Part shown: positions 8,436-18,620 of the stretch, in pieces | Layout: each line of letters begins with the position of its first letter | How positions within the stretch are numbered: position 1 is the first letter of the stretch | From: Mesostigma viride | Lineage: Eukaryota; Streptophyta; Mesostigmatophyceae; Mesostigmatales; Mesostigmataceae | Length of the DNA: 24,310 nucleotides | Assembly: GCA_009746045.1 (NCBI GenBank) | Contig: RPFO01001722.1 | Span: forward strand, 1 to 24,310 | Direction of reading: 5' to 3' | The notes under the pieces: generated by a model | What the model saw: only the letters and a program-made list of their open reading frames with translations | Told to the model about the DNA's origin: nothing | The model's database searches: none | Made by a program: the position numbers and the translations under genes

Positions 8436-9160
8436 GATAGAAACGATGGTGCCGCCCCTACGGTGCTACACACATTCTTTTGTCATGCCGGCGATCTCCT
8501 CGCGTTTCTTGATAAAAGGTAATTCGGCATGTGCTTCCCCAGCACGGACGACTCGCGAGCGCTTCTCAGTTTTGCACATGTACGTGCCTTGTCAGACTAA
8601 AATTGGTTAATAATAGGTAGGTTGCGCCCAGCAATGGGAAGCGTCGTTGGCAATCTCACATGGCGAGCCTGTCAACAGTATCATAGTCGATATTTACGGG
8701 GACAAAATCGTGCCCAAAATGGGCAATTCTGAAATGTGGGAACAGCCGAGTCCATGCAAACTGAATTCGTAACTCTTTGCTCGCAGGAAATCACTCATCC
8801 GAGGACCATTGCATGCGGTAGCGTACTCGTGCAAAACGGCCATGGCATATCCTATGACTGCGCAGTGTCGGTCATCAGGCACTCAGCCACATGGGAGCTG
8901 CGGAGACTGATGAAAAGAGTGCAAGCAGCGGACGGGCGAAATCCACGTGCGATGTATCTGTTTGTCAAGTTTGTCACGCTTGCCGCTTGCAGATTGCTGA
9001 AGCTTGAACTTGGAAGTCATGCCCTAATCCCTTAATCCCTTCGCCTAAAAAAAAAACTATCTAACAAACTCCTTGTCAACTGATCAATATATTAGATAGC
9101 CCAGTGATAGCCTTAAAATTTTGAGTTTAGATAGCCCAATGAAAACTGCGAAAAAAAACT
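8436..9160. other. Upstream flank of the GT61 gene
   Basis: No convincing gene. A 99-codon frame at 8736-9035 starts with GTG and resembles no known family. A CCAAT-like motif and TATTATTAA (minus orientation, 8600-8620) could belong to the GT61 promoter. Short related strings ATAGCCCAGTGA and ATAGCCCAATGA occur at about 9096 and 9131. Confidence 0.4.
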
Positions 9161-9201
9161 CGGCAGTCGGCCGGCACTCGGCAGTTCGGCAGTCGGCAGT
9201 T
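9161..9201. repeat. Short CGGCAGT-type tandem repeat
   Basis: Four imperfect copies of a CGGCAGT unit in 41 bp. Confidence 0.7.
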
Positions 9202-9433
9202 GAAAACGATAAGTGTGCATAAGTCCGTACATTTACCAGTACTACCTGCACGCTTCATGCACTATAAATTGCTGTCTATTCAAGAAAAACTTAAGAGCAC
9301 TATGACAAGCAGGTACTAGATATGACTGTTAGGTTTGGATAGTTCGTTTGAAGCATGTTTTTCAGGTGGCGGGGGTTCCGTGCTGTGGCAGGACAACATT
9401 TATTACACGGCATGTCGGAAACTCAACTGAACG

Positions 9434-9483
9434 TTATATACCTATGGAATGCGAAAATATACTTTATATACCTATGGAATGCG
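9434..9483. repeat. 30-bp spaced direct repeat
   Basis: The 20-mer TTATATACCTATGGAATGCG occurs at 9434-9453 and 9464-9483, exactly 30 bp apart. The flanking 13-mer ACTCAACTGAACG (about 9421) recurs near 9804, and CGGCATGTC also recurs nearby. Confidence 0.8.
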
Positions 9484-10350
9484 GCTATGCGCCGCTACTG
9501 GCTGTTAGCTCAGGAACAACACAGGGTGTGGGACCCAGGGCCCAATAACGACAAGCCCAGCCCGCTCCAGCTTTTTCATGATCTACTGGGCCGTAATCAG
9601 GTATTCACCAGTATGCCTCATGGCGACATTACCGCTCAGGTCCAATGGCTTCCCTGGTCTAATAACGCGCCCTATTAGCCTTTCACCTGTCACCGCCACA
9701 CGTGTGTGTGCCCACCTTCATTAGGATTCGCTGATACTCATTTCCCCTCTCACCTCTTTGGTCCATAATTGGCTAATAAAATATACCCATTTCCCCGAAA
9801 AAACTCAACTGAACGGCATGTCAGCGGCATGTCGAGTTTTTCTGCCTCTCGAGTCTCGGCCCACAAGCTTCATAATTTCGCATCGCCGGCCGGGCCGGGC
9901 GCCAGGTCATATCCGCAGTTCCGCACGGGCATGGCCGCATGGCATCATTGGAATGCATCAGCATTATACATATTAGAGGTGGCACCCCAAAACCCTTTAA
10001 AATTGACCTATGCTAATAATACTTGGAATTCATTTGCACAGTGCTAAGTTGATGATTGGGGGCACTAAATAACATCTCCAATGCGGAGTTGTCCATGCAC
10101 TTGTTGGGGGTACTACCCCCATATATACGCCAATAATGCGCTATAAATAGCAAAAGACGCTAATTAGGGCTGGGTATGCCCCAGCCAATGCACACATTTA
10201 TTTCCAAAGCTGTCTGCAACGTTTTTAGTTCCCTGAGTTTGTAGCCAGCTTGCTCGGCTGAGCTATTTACATCATGGAAAGGGCAAAACCTCGAACAGCT
10301 CCCCGCAAAACCTTGGCGCATGAACTTGAGTGTACCAGCGAGTGGTTATC
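9484..10350. other. Non-coding stretch
   Basis: Small ORFs (about 107 and 92 codons) lack recognisable domains and overlap each other in different frames. A small hairpin (GGCTGGG, loop, CCCAGCC) lies near 10164-10182. No gene is supported. Confidence 0.4.
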
Positions 10351-10410
10351 GGTAATATTGTGCGGAACCTTAGACGCCAAGTGGCAAAAGGTTTCCGCAC
10401 AATATTAACC
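10351..10410. repeat. Imperfect inverted repeat, about 20-bp arms
   Basis: The left arm 10351-10371 and right arm about 10387-10410 pair around a core AATATTGTGCGGAA / TTCCGCACAATATT, with one-base bulges and a loop of about 15 nt. It would form a long hairpin immediately before the decayed RT remnant. Confidence 0.75.
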
Positions 10411-10459
10411 TAACTGCTGTGGTTGCCGCCCTGGCTGCCCTTGAAGTGGCCATGCATGG

Positions 10460-11340
10460 CGGCCATCAACCTTCGGCTCACCCTCCCCAAGTGTGCAGTC
10501 TTTTCGCCCCAGGGGGGTTGACTGCTCTGTCTTCCCCGCGGCTATCCCGGGGGCATTGGCGCGGGCGCGTGGTTTCTCGTGCCTGGGCGTCCCTGTGGGT
10601 GACCCTGACTACGTCGAAGAGGCGCTCCGCGCCACGGCACCGTGGGACAACGCACCCATGTCCTCGAGACTTGGGAGCGCCTCAAGGACCCCCAGACCAA
10701 AGGGCTCTTCCTGTGGTTTTGCGCCCACGTACCCGCGGGTGGTTCACTGGCTCCGTGGCGCGCAACATTCGGCTCACCCTCCCCAAGTGTGCAGTCTTTT
10801 CGCCCCAGGGGGGTTGACTGCTCTGTCTTCCCCGCGGCTATCCCGGGGGCATTGGCGCGGGCGCGTGGTTTCTCGTGCCTGGGCGCCGTCCCTGTGGGTG
10901 ACCCTGACTACGTCGAATGAAGAGGCGCTCCGCGCCACGGCACCGTGGGACAACGCACCCATGTCCTCGAGACTTGGGAGCGCCTCAAGGACCCCCAGAC
11001 CAAAGGGCTCTTCCTGTGGTTTTGCGCCCACGTACCCGCGGGTGGTTCACTGGCTCCGTGGCGCTCCCCCCACTTGGTGCGGGCTGCCGCGGAAGGCCAC
11101 GACGAGCGCAGTCAGGCCGCCTTGCAGGTGCTCCTGCCCGGCCCTAGCCTGCCAGCTCACTCCATGCGCTTGGCCACCCTCGCCTGCCGCATGGGCGGGT
11201 GTGGGCTCACCCGCGCCGCCCGCCTCGCCCCCGCCACCTTCCTTGGCTCTGTTGCTCAGGCCTGGGCGGAGATCCGCCGGTTGCTCCCCAGCGCCGTCAG
11301 CGCCATTCCCAACTCGGTCATCCCATCCCCCATGAAATAC
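10460..11340 (+). pseudogene. Decayed non-LTR reverse transcriptase remnant (post-catalytic region)
   Basis: Fragments in different frames resemble the region downstream of the catalytic YADD in LINE-type RTs: LTLPKCAVFSPQGG, then SCLGVPVGDPDYVEEAL, then LETWERLKDPQTKGLFLWFC, and finally RLATLACRMGGCGLTRAA with RLAPATFLGS. The order is as expected but at least two frameshifts separate the blocks, and the first three occur twice because of an internal tandem duplication. The sequence differs from LINE copies A/B and belongs to another family. No catalytic motif and no 3' tail is seen. Confidence 0.65.
10467..11065 (+). repeat. Tandem duplication of about 300 bp
   Basis: Unit 1 is 10467-10762 and unit 2 is 10763-11065. 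They are nearly identical. Unit 2 has 3 extra bases (GCGCCGTCC against GCGTCC) and 4 extra bases (TCGAATGAAGAG against TCGAAGAG). Confidence 0.95.
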
Positions 11341-12845
11341 TTGTCTGCTACCGGCCGGGGTTTCAACAGCGAAAAAATTCGCGCCTGAATGTGCACATAC
11401 CACTCCGTCACGTCGACAACGGTCTTGCATCGCATGTCCGTGTCACAGACGCGCAAAAATTGCTGGCGGCATTGGCATGCTCGCCGCAGGAAACGCATGT
11501 GCGGAGGTCCGTTTTAGCCCCTGAAGCCATGGCGTCTTTGATGCCAAGAACGCCTGCAAAAGACACGATATTTGGCACAAAAACAATTAAAAACGAATTA
11601 CGGGTATGCGACGCCTGGCCCAGCCTTGAAATTGGATAAATAATCGCGCCAGCTCGGTTAAAGCAAACTGAAGCGGTAATGAAAAAAGTGCTTCGAACGG
11701 TCAAGGCCTTAAAAACTAAAAAATGCGTCGATTAGGGCTAAAAACCAGAGGTCGAGGCGACTTTCATCGGGAAAATGTTTTGCTGCAGGTAGGTGGGGTC
11801 GAGAGAAAATCGGCGACAAAACAGGCACCCACCTGTGAATGACGCCAAATTGCCGAAGGATTCCGCAGAATCTGTGGCGAAAAAAAATCATGGCAAGTAA
11901 TATATGACCCTAGGAGCATCCACTGAAATTTCCAGCCTCGATACTGCCTTTTTATTCGCTCACGATAGCCTGCCAGGCCGCCATGCCTGTCGGTGGAAAT
12001 TCGGTCACCGTACGTCGTGCACGCACACACAAATAACAAATAATCTCATTTCGCGCCACTTTTCGGGTCCTTACGAGGCTGCACTTCGGCGGGGCTCAGA
12101 CTGTTGTGACACATATGGTACTGTGGCTGGCTAGCAGCAGCCTGCATGGCTAAATAGGGCATTAGGAGCATTGCATACATGAGTCACACCAAGTACCCCG
12201 CAGCCTGCGACGTAGTACATAACTTCTCATGCGCTCTGAGATGGCGAGATCTGGGCTCCTTTTTCCGCACCCACATTGAACCGCTCCATCCTTAACCCAT
12301 AGTCCGGGAATGGGTTTTTGGCATTTTTTGACCCCTGAAAATGAAAAAAATCATAACTCATAGACCACAACTCCAAATACCCCCAACCAAGGTGCTAGGA
12401 ATATCTACACTTCAAGGGCTTTCAGAATATGCAATAATATCATGAGTTTATGAAGTGGTTTGCAAGATATTTAATGTCAAAGTTGTCCAAAAGACGATCA
12501 TTTTCAGGCAAGGGAAATCCCCTTAGTAGTTTACCCCTGCAGGGAGGGTTCTAAAAAATTATTCTGGGGTTGGACAATGTCAATAGATAGTGCCACCATG
12601 CTTTCCTTGGGTCAGACCGCACGGATAGCCCAACTGACCTATATAATCCGCTCAATTATGTGTGTGGGTTACGCGCGCGTATGCAGCTATCCATGAATTG
12701 CCACACACTTATGCATTGTATAAAGCCACATAGGACTGTCAGTCAAAAGTGCTGGAAAACAAAGAAGTTGCTAAACCAGCACCAACGGAATGGCATCCTC
12801 CAAAGAAACACCACAAACTGAGCAGATTTGGGGCTAATAGCACTC
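11341..12845. other. Long non-coding stretch
   Basis: ORFs here are short, overlap on both strands and resemble nothing known. 12290-12560 is A/T-rich. No RNA gene, repeat array or transposon end is recognised. Confidence 0.4.
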
Positions 12846-12856
12846 ATACAGCAGGC
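12846..12856 (+). repeat. Target-site duplication of LINE B, left
   Basis: ATACAGCAGGC, exact copy at 14320-14330. Confidence 0.85.
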
Positions 12857-14210
12857 CGCGCTGGACCCACACCTGGGTGAGTCTCAGATGGGTTTCCGTC
12901 GTGGTCGTAACACTGTCATGGCTGTGTTTCGCGCGCCGGTTGATGGAGGAGGTGCGTCGACTTCCCCCTGACAGTTTGCCGCTGGTCTTCATTTTTGTTG
13001 ACTATATCAAGGCCTTTGACACGGTTCTCTGGGAGGCTCTTTGGGCCATCCTAGCTCTGGATCGGGTACCACCTGCGTTTATTGCTGCCATTCGCCGTCT
13101 GTATGAGGGTTCACAGGCAGTAGTGCGGACTGCGGAGGGCACCACTCCACCATTCCCCCTTCACCACGGGGTGTGGCAAGGTTGTGTCCTGTCCCCATAC
13201 CTGTTCATTATTGTCGTGGATCACGTCATGCGCCGGGCACGTGCGCGCTTTACTGCTCTTAAGGGGTTCGAGCCAGGCTTGGACATCCTTAACGTGAAAG
13301 AGCACGGCGGGGTTAGACCTGGTTACCGCCTTGCCGACCTGATTTATGCGGATGATACCACCCTCATCGAGAGCCCCGAGCACATTCAGACCTGGCTGGA
13401 CTGCCTGGGCCTGGAGGCGCGGGCGGTGGGGCTGGAGATTAGTGTCAAAACTGAGGCGATGGTGATAGGCGCATCCAGTAAACCACCGCTGCCGCGCCTG
13501 CTCGACGGGACGGAGGTCCCGTTCCGCGACCGCTTCAAGCTGCTGGGGAGCTGGCTTCCTGACACCGCCGACGATGTGGACACCCGCATCGGCCTTGCCT
13601 GGGCCAAGCTCCGTTCGCTCACACCCTACTGGCGCTCGAAGGGCCTTAACGGGCACCGCAAGCGCATGCTCTTCAAGGTCCTCGTCCTCACGGTGCTCAC
13701 GTATGGCGCCGAGGCGTGGACCCTCCCCCCAAGCTGGCAGCTCGGCTCGACGGCACAGTTTACAGGATGCTCCGGCAGGTCCTTAATGTAGGTTTTTCCG
13801 AGCGTCCGTCATCAGAGTCTCTGTATCATGGCATGCCTCGTGTTTCGGACGAGATTAGACAGCGTAGGATAGCATTTGTAGGACACCTTGCACGCACCAG
13901 CCAGGTCGACACCACCCTTGGTCTGGCCGGCCCCCAGCGGCTTGGACAGCCAGGGCGGCACATTCTGACCTGGCCTGGCCCCAAGGACATTCCCAAAAGG
14001 GTAGGGAAACCTGTCACCAACTACGTTCAGATGCTGCTGGACGACCTCGTGGTCCCAGCCCAGTTTGAGCACCGCATCCACTCTCTCTCCGGGCCTCTTT
14101 GGACTGCCATGCAGGACAAGGAGCGGTGGAAGAAGATTGTAAAGGCACACACGCCCGACCCTGTGGGCAAGCCACCTCCCCCCAAGCGGAGGAGGCGTTT
14201 TGATGAGTAG
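12857..14210 (+). pseudogene. LINE reverse transcriptase, frameshifted (copy B)
   Basis: RT motifs in order: SQMGFRRGRNT (about 12885-12917), motif A FIFVDYIKAFDTV with the catalytic Asp codon at 13000, motif B HHGVWQGCVLSPYLF (Trp where Arg is usual), and motif C LIYADDTTLI with YADD at 13345-13356. The thumb and C-terminal region follow, ending in a basic KRRRRFDE. Two frameshifts break it: one near 12938-12946 between the first motif and motif A, one in the C-run at 13725-13730, where copy A has one more base. No endonuclease or ORF1 remains. It is a non-LTR RT; the clade cannot be set confidently. Confidence 0.88.
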
Positions 14211-14319
14211 TGCAGTTAGGATTTTAGAGTTAGGATAGTTCGATCACGCGGCTTCCTCCACCCCATCCATCATGAAATATGTGCTACATGACCTCCCCAC
14301 GGAGGCATGTTATAATTTA
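12857..14319 (+). mobile_element. 5'-truncated LINE copy B with 11-bp target-site duplication
   Basis: ATACAGCAGGC occurs at 12846-12856 and 14320-14330, directly flanking the element. The 5' end lies just before the first RT motif. The 3' end has the hairpin at 14286-14310 (ACATG, bulged A, CCTCC, loop CCAC, GGAGGCATGT) and a very short tail (TATAATTTA). From 13376 onward it is nearly identical to copy A (5496-6440). Confidence 0.9.
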
Positions 14320-14330
14320 ATACAGCAGGC
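14320..14330 (+). repeat. Target-site duplication of LINE B, right
   Basis: ATACAGCAGGC, exact copy of 12846-12856. Confidence 0.85.
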
Positions 14331-15045
14331 ATGGAAACCTGCTGCAAGAGGCACTGATACACTCGTGAAAGAAGGATGCATAAACGACAGATTCCCGTGC
14401 AAACGACATGCAAACACGTTGCCGTACCTGGCTCGATCACGACCTTTCCGGGTTCTGCTGGCCCCGGGACCCTCATATCTCACACGGGCTAATGATTTTC
14501 AGGCATAGGCCGCCATAGCCTGATAATGCATGCATCCACCATGATTACCAGGTTGATGTTCTGTGCAAAGATGACCTATAAACGCATCCGAATTCACAGG
14601 GACGCTGCTGCGGATGTCCAGTACCAAAACTGGGTGCTCGGGCTGGCGAAGCCTGCCCGGCCATAAGAAGAAAATCGAAATATGACGTGCCATTACTCAT
14701 CTGACCAGTACTGGCGACCAAGAAATCAGTGATTCCCTACCTCTATTTTCCCAATGCTATACATCTGGCCACCCCTGACCTTCGAAAATCATGCATCATC
14801 ATTCTGAGAGCTTTCAACATTCTGAACCGTTACAAGCCGCGAGACACAAATTTCCATGACAACGGCACGCTGGCAGCCATATCTAGTTACGCGCGCGCGC
14901 GAGTGAAAATTTCCCGCAAAGTCACGTGATACTTTCTCAATACACGTTGTAATTACCAGGCTATGGCGAATATTACCCCCAAACCTATGCATCACCTTCG
15001 TCCCAAAGTGTTCCCAGACCCACCGGACAACTAACATCCGTCACG
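14331..15045. other. Non-coding stretch
   Basis: Only short ORFs without recognisable domains. It contains a CG dinucleotide run near 14892. No gene is supported. Confidence 0.4.
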
Positions 15046-15083
15046 GGTGGCGCGGCGCTCCTGGAATTTAGGGCCGCGCCACC
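15046..15083. repeat. GC-rich inverted repeat, 11-bp perfect arms
   Basis: GGTGGCGCGGC (15046-15056) and GCCGCGCCACC (15073-15083) with a 16-nt loop. It could be a transposon-end relic or a hairpin; no target duplication is seen. Confidence 0.7.
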
Positions 15084-15121
15084 GGGGGTCAAACAGTTCG
15101 ATATATCGCCCAGTTTCCGGA

Positions 15122-15449
15122 CTATGGGAAGCCCTCGAGCAGCACGTTCACGACTCCCCTCCGGCCCTGCATGCAGATGTGGCAGCAATTGGCAGCATGC
15201 TGGGTGCTGAGCTCCCTCACCTTTCCACCACCGTCACCTCCACCTCCACCCTCAGGACTCGCCTCCACCTCTGGACACTGCCGCCTCCACGTCCACCGGG
15301 GCACCGACATGCTCGACATCGACAAGCGCCTCCACGACAATGCCATCGCCATTGAGTGCCTACAAAACACCGCAGGCCTCACCGCCCAGGCGGTGAAGGA
15401 CATTGCCGCGCCCAGCCAGCATCTGCTGGCCCCGCTGTCGCGTCCGTGA
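15122..15449 (+). pseudogene. Possible coiled-coil protein fragment, frameshifted
   Basis: One frame reads LHADVAAIGSMLGAELPHLS with hydrophobic residues at heptad-like spacing. After a proline-rich, out-of-frame stretch another frame reads MLDIDKRLHDNAIAIECLQN and then AVKDIAA, ending at the stop at 15447-15449. This resembles the N-terminal coiled coil of a LINE ORF1 or Gag protein, but no domain identifies it. It could be unrelated chance coding. Confidence 0.25.
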
Positions 15450-16704
15450 TCTATCACGTCCGCAATTCAGATTTTAGCGTAATTCTGACGTCCGCAGCCT
15501 TGTGCGGGTTGCTATACCGCGGCCCGGTACTGACGCCGCGGATCTCAGTTGTAATCACGCGTCCACTGAATCGTCGGCGGATCTTCTGAATTTGTCCAAG
15601 TGCGAGTGCGTTCGCATTTGCGGCAGTGGGCTGGGGGGGATTTGGGCTTCCGGTCGTCACCGGGCAGTCTAGGCGCTGGCGCGCGCCACTAAGGCAGGCC
15701 AGGCATGTTGGGCTGGCTGCCGGCCCAGTGATCACGTGCTCTGCCAGGACTACAGCGAGGGACACCAGACTTTGTGGAGAACGACCAGGGCTACACGTGA
15801 AACGTCGCGAACGGTCAGCACGCTTTGAGCAGCGGTGCCTGAGATGGCCGGCAATTTAGCCTGGTTAATTTCTGATTGCGGCAGCGCTTTTTAGTGTTGC
15901 AAAATATCTACAAGTTGTTTAGCTTGTGCTTGGACAGATTTGTTCATGAGATTTGGTTTGTGTCAGGCAAGCACCTGATCTAACGTTAAAAAGCGCATGC
16001 TAGATTTGCGGCACCTTGTTCAGCGTATTTTGGTCGTCACTGGCTGATGTCACGTTGGAAAGGTTAGCTTGCGCAGGTTAAAAGGATGAACAGTCGGCCA
16101 TTGTGGTCGTTGTTCGTTCAGTTTTCACTTCACAACGACGCAGTTGTCTTCATGTGATTAACTAGTAGAACAACCCGGCCGCAACCTCCGTGATGGTTGC
16201 GAGATTGTTTTCATGGGTCGAGGCGAGATAGGCATACAAGTTAAGCCTTTTTGGATTTGTCTCGAGGACAGTCGTCGCAGGGACTGCCAGTATGGTAGAT
16301 TCGCCTGGGCACTGTCGGTAGCTTAGGGTGAGAGCGGTTGGCTGGGTGTTGGCATACATCCGGACAAGGCCAACTTCCGTAAGGAGAGCGGGTAGCGGAT
16401 GTTCATGGTATTGGACATGCCGGACTTGTTTGCTCGAAGCTAGGCAGGCCAGGGGCTGGAATTAGCCAGTCTTTCTTGTTGATAAACATTGGTTTTGGCT
16501 AAAATGTATTCTCAATTTTATTTGTGAATAACAAAATCTTGTTAAGCGTTATGTCATAAAGGTCGGTAGGAACTGCTCTTGCAACGGGTGGCTGCCAGTG
16601 GGGCAGAGCCCACACATCATCTTCCGTAGGTGGCATATCTCACACATGATTACTGCTGATAGTGGATGCATTCCAAGTAGCGGTAATGACCAGTCCAGGA
16701 TGAT
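15450..16704. other. Non-coding stretch before the ORF1-only element
   Basis: No gene recognised. The nonamer ACGTCCGCA occurs twice (about 15457 and 15488). The last 150 bp may be the 5' UTR of the element at 16705, but no 5' boundary or target duplication is certain. Confidence 0.4.
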
Positions 16705-16923
16705 ATGGCACGCAAACGCGACACCGCCGCCGATGCTCCTCCCACCCACACCTGGGCGGACATGCTGATCGAAGCACCACACCACCTCCACCGCCTCCAC
16801 CATCGCGGCACAGCTCGCTCAAGCAACAAATGCTCGACCTCCGCGATCGAGGAGGCCGGCCTCACCAAGCGCAGCCACAATGTCATCGTCAAGCACTTCG
16901 ACCAGCTGGCAGGTGAGGACTCG

Positions 16924-16938
16924 GAGTCTCTTGCCATA
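16924..16938 (+). repeat. Target-site duplication, left (nested copy)
   Basis: GAGTCTCTTGCCATA; 14 of 15 bases match 17583-17597. Confidence 0.8.
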
Positions 16939-17582
16939 ATTAATTAATTAATTAATTAGGAACATAACTCCGTTGGGAGTATATGTAGCACATAGCCCTG
17001 AGAAGGGGCATATGAGCCTATAATACATTCTAAGCTACTTCCTGCAAGGGTGGGAATGTAAACAACACTTGCTCTAGGTGCACCAGGGCACCCGCACCCT
17101 CATGGTCTATCACGCTATGCCCGGGTAAGGGGGGAGCATGCCTGTGAGGGGGAAGATCATCATGGCTATACAAGAGCTATGGCATGGCTTCTCAGCAGAG
17201 AGTGACTCCCTGCATGGGCACAACATTACTAAATAAGGCTAGGCATCGTCTGGAGTGTGGCACATCATAGGCACACATGTACATGATTAAATAAAGCGCG
17301 GGGCTTAGCTGGGATAGTGCCTCTAGGAGGCGTACATGTACATGGCCACGGTCTATCTATTCTGCACTACTACTGCTGTATTCCCCTAAGCTGGGGCGTC
17401 TGGAGTCGCTGGGGCCGCGGGGGGGGGGGGGTCGCCTGCCAGGGCTTGTGGCCGACGTAGATGGCCGCCCCCTTCCAGTACACCGGCTGCCCCGCCTTGG
17501 TCTGCCGGAGCTGGAGGTAGGCCGGCCATAGCTCCCGTCGCCGTTGTTGCTGCGCCAGGGTCAAGTCGTCATCAAGGGTGAA
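16939..17582 (-). mobile_element. Reversed, 5'-truncated copy of the same ORF1-only family
   Basis: The minus strand reads ORF1 C-terminal codons, 3' UTR, hairpin (16962-16986) and a (TTAA)n tail ending at 16939. It is flanked by GAGTCTCTTGCCATA (16924-16938) and GAGACTCTTGCCATA (17583-17597), a 15-bp target duplication with one mismatch. Its coding and 3' UTR parts align with 17780-18226 and 18809-18935 of the host element. The host frame is restored across the junction if the insertion and one duplication copy are ignored. Confidence 0.85.
17370..17578 (-). pseudogene. ORF1 C-terminal domain fragment in the nested copy
   Basis: Begins TLDDDLTLAQQQRRRELWPA and continues through VYWKGAAIYVGHKPWQ to a TAG at 17370-17372. 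It is clearly homologous to 17780-17962 on the plus strand. A 13-nt G-run (near 17420-17432) gives a proline run not present in the other copy. 5' truncation removed the rest. Confidence 0.75.
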
Positions 17583-17597
17583 GAGACTCTTGCCATA
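17583..17597 (+). repeat. Target-site duplication, right (nested copy)
   Basis: GAGACTCTTGCCATA; 14 of 15 bases match 16924-16938. Confidence 0.8.
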
Positions 17598-18227
17598 GCG
17601 ACATTCTTACCCCCATGTGCACAACTCACTGGTGAGCTGCGGATGTCGGCTGTCCGCCTTCCCCGCGTGCGGAGTAAGGCTGGCCCAGCTCCCCGCTCCT
17701 CACCTACATGGCGGATACATACATGGCGGATAAGCTGTTGTTTCTTATTAAATGCCGCAAGAAGCTCTCGGGGACTTCCTACACGCTGGACGACGACTTG
17801 CGTACCCTGGCACAGCAACAGCGGCGACGGGAGCCATGGCCGACCTACCTCCAGCTCCGGCAGACCGCAGGAGGGAAACCGGTATACTGGAGGGGGGCGG
17901 TCATCCACGTCGACCACAAGCCTTGGCAGGGGCCCCCTGCCACCCCAGCAATCCCAGTCTAGGGATCGAATATAGCAGTAGTGTTAGTCAGGCTTAGCTT
18001 AGCAAGTCGCCCATGCCTATGCCATTGTGCACCTATGGGACTCCCCACGGATGATGCATTAAGAATTTAGCCATTAGCCCTGCCTATGCAGAGAGCTACT
18101 CTCTGCTGAGATGCCATGCCCTAGCCATTGTTTAGCCATGATGATCTTCTACCCTGTGTCCGCACCGTAGCTGCTGGAATACAAAGTGGTGCAGGTGCAC
18201 TTAATTTGTGCACCCAGAGCAGGTGTA

Positions 18228-18410
18228 TTCTGATCAGACACTCCGCAAAGGTGAAAACCTTTGCGTTCAGTGCCGGGCCGCGGAAAACGCGGAAAACGCG
18301 ATCTGCAAATGAATCCGACCGGAATCGAACTGGGGACCTCTCGCACCAATTTTGCTGACTATAGGACGGACGTCTCCGGTTACCATGGCATCGCCAACTT
18401 ACACCTACAG
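18228..18410. repeat. Terminal direct repeat, copy 1
   Basis: Identical to 18621-18803. It contains a hairpin CGCAAAGGT-GAAA-ACCTTTGCG (18244-18265), a tandem CGGAAAACG, and on the minus strand AGTTCGATTCC (18321-18331), a 10/11 match to the pol III B box GGTTCGATTCC. Confidence 0.95.
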
Positions 18411-18487
18411 TCATCCGCAAAAGTTCTCCTGTCCGGGGAGTGATGCAAGCCTTTCGGATTTGGTACTAGATAAATCACTCGAGATCT

Positions 18488-18582
18488 GTGTGTAGGAGTA
18501 CTACACACGTGTCTGCACGCGAGACTTGTTCAGTCTCGCACCGTGAGACGGGCTGAACACGGCTGAATCCTTCTTTAGAAGG
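18488..18582. repeat. Cluster of perfect hairpins in the element interior
   Basis: GTGTGTAG-GAGTA-CTACACAC (18488-18508), GCGAGACT-TGTTC-AGTCTCGC (18519-18539) and CCTTCT-TT-AGAAGG (18569-18582). CCGTG...CACGG (18541-18562) may pair between the second and third. Confidence 0.65.
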
Positions 18583-18620
18583 GGGCGTAGCCGGTACTAT
18601 CGAAATCAGCCAAGCGTATA

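Larger units (their letters stand above)
16705..17962 (+). pseudogene. L1-type ORF1 protein (RNA-binding RRM plus C-terminal domain), interrupted
   Basis: A start Met at 16705 leads MARKRDTAAD and a short, possibly coiled-coil region. AGLTKRSHNVIVKHFDQL is the usual entry strand of the ORF1p RRM. The frame is cut by the nested copy at 16939 and resumes after the second target duplication at 17598 with IATFLPPCAQLTGELRMSAV and then RSKAGPAPR. A frameshift near 17705-17720, at a 15-bp tandem repeat of ACATGGCGGATACAT, leads to the C-terminal domain: DKLLFLIKCRKKLSGTSYTL, DDDL, RRREPWPTYLQLRQ, VYWRGAVIHVD, stop 17960-17962. RK-LxGTx-DDL-RRxxWP is the ORF1p C-terminal pattern. Such proteins coat LINE RNA. 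It is inactive as it stands. Confidence 0.65.

Noticed and set aside
8736-9035. 99-codon plus-strand ORF
   Set aside because: GTG start, no recognisable domain and no context.
13111-13656. 181-codon minus-strand ORF (and a similar one at 5472-5774)
   Set aside because: Antisense shadow of the LINE RT frame, which has clear RT motifs on the plus strand.
18228-18410. tRNA gene on the minus strand suggested by the B box in the 183-bp repeat
   Set aside because: T-stem has two mismatches, no invariant U33 loop, and no matching acceptor; at most a tRNA-derived promoter remnant.
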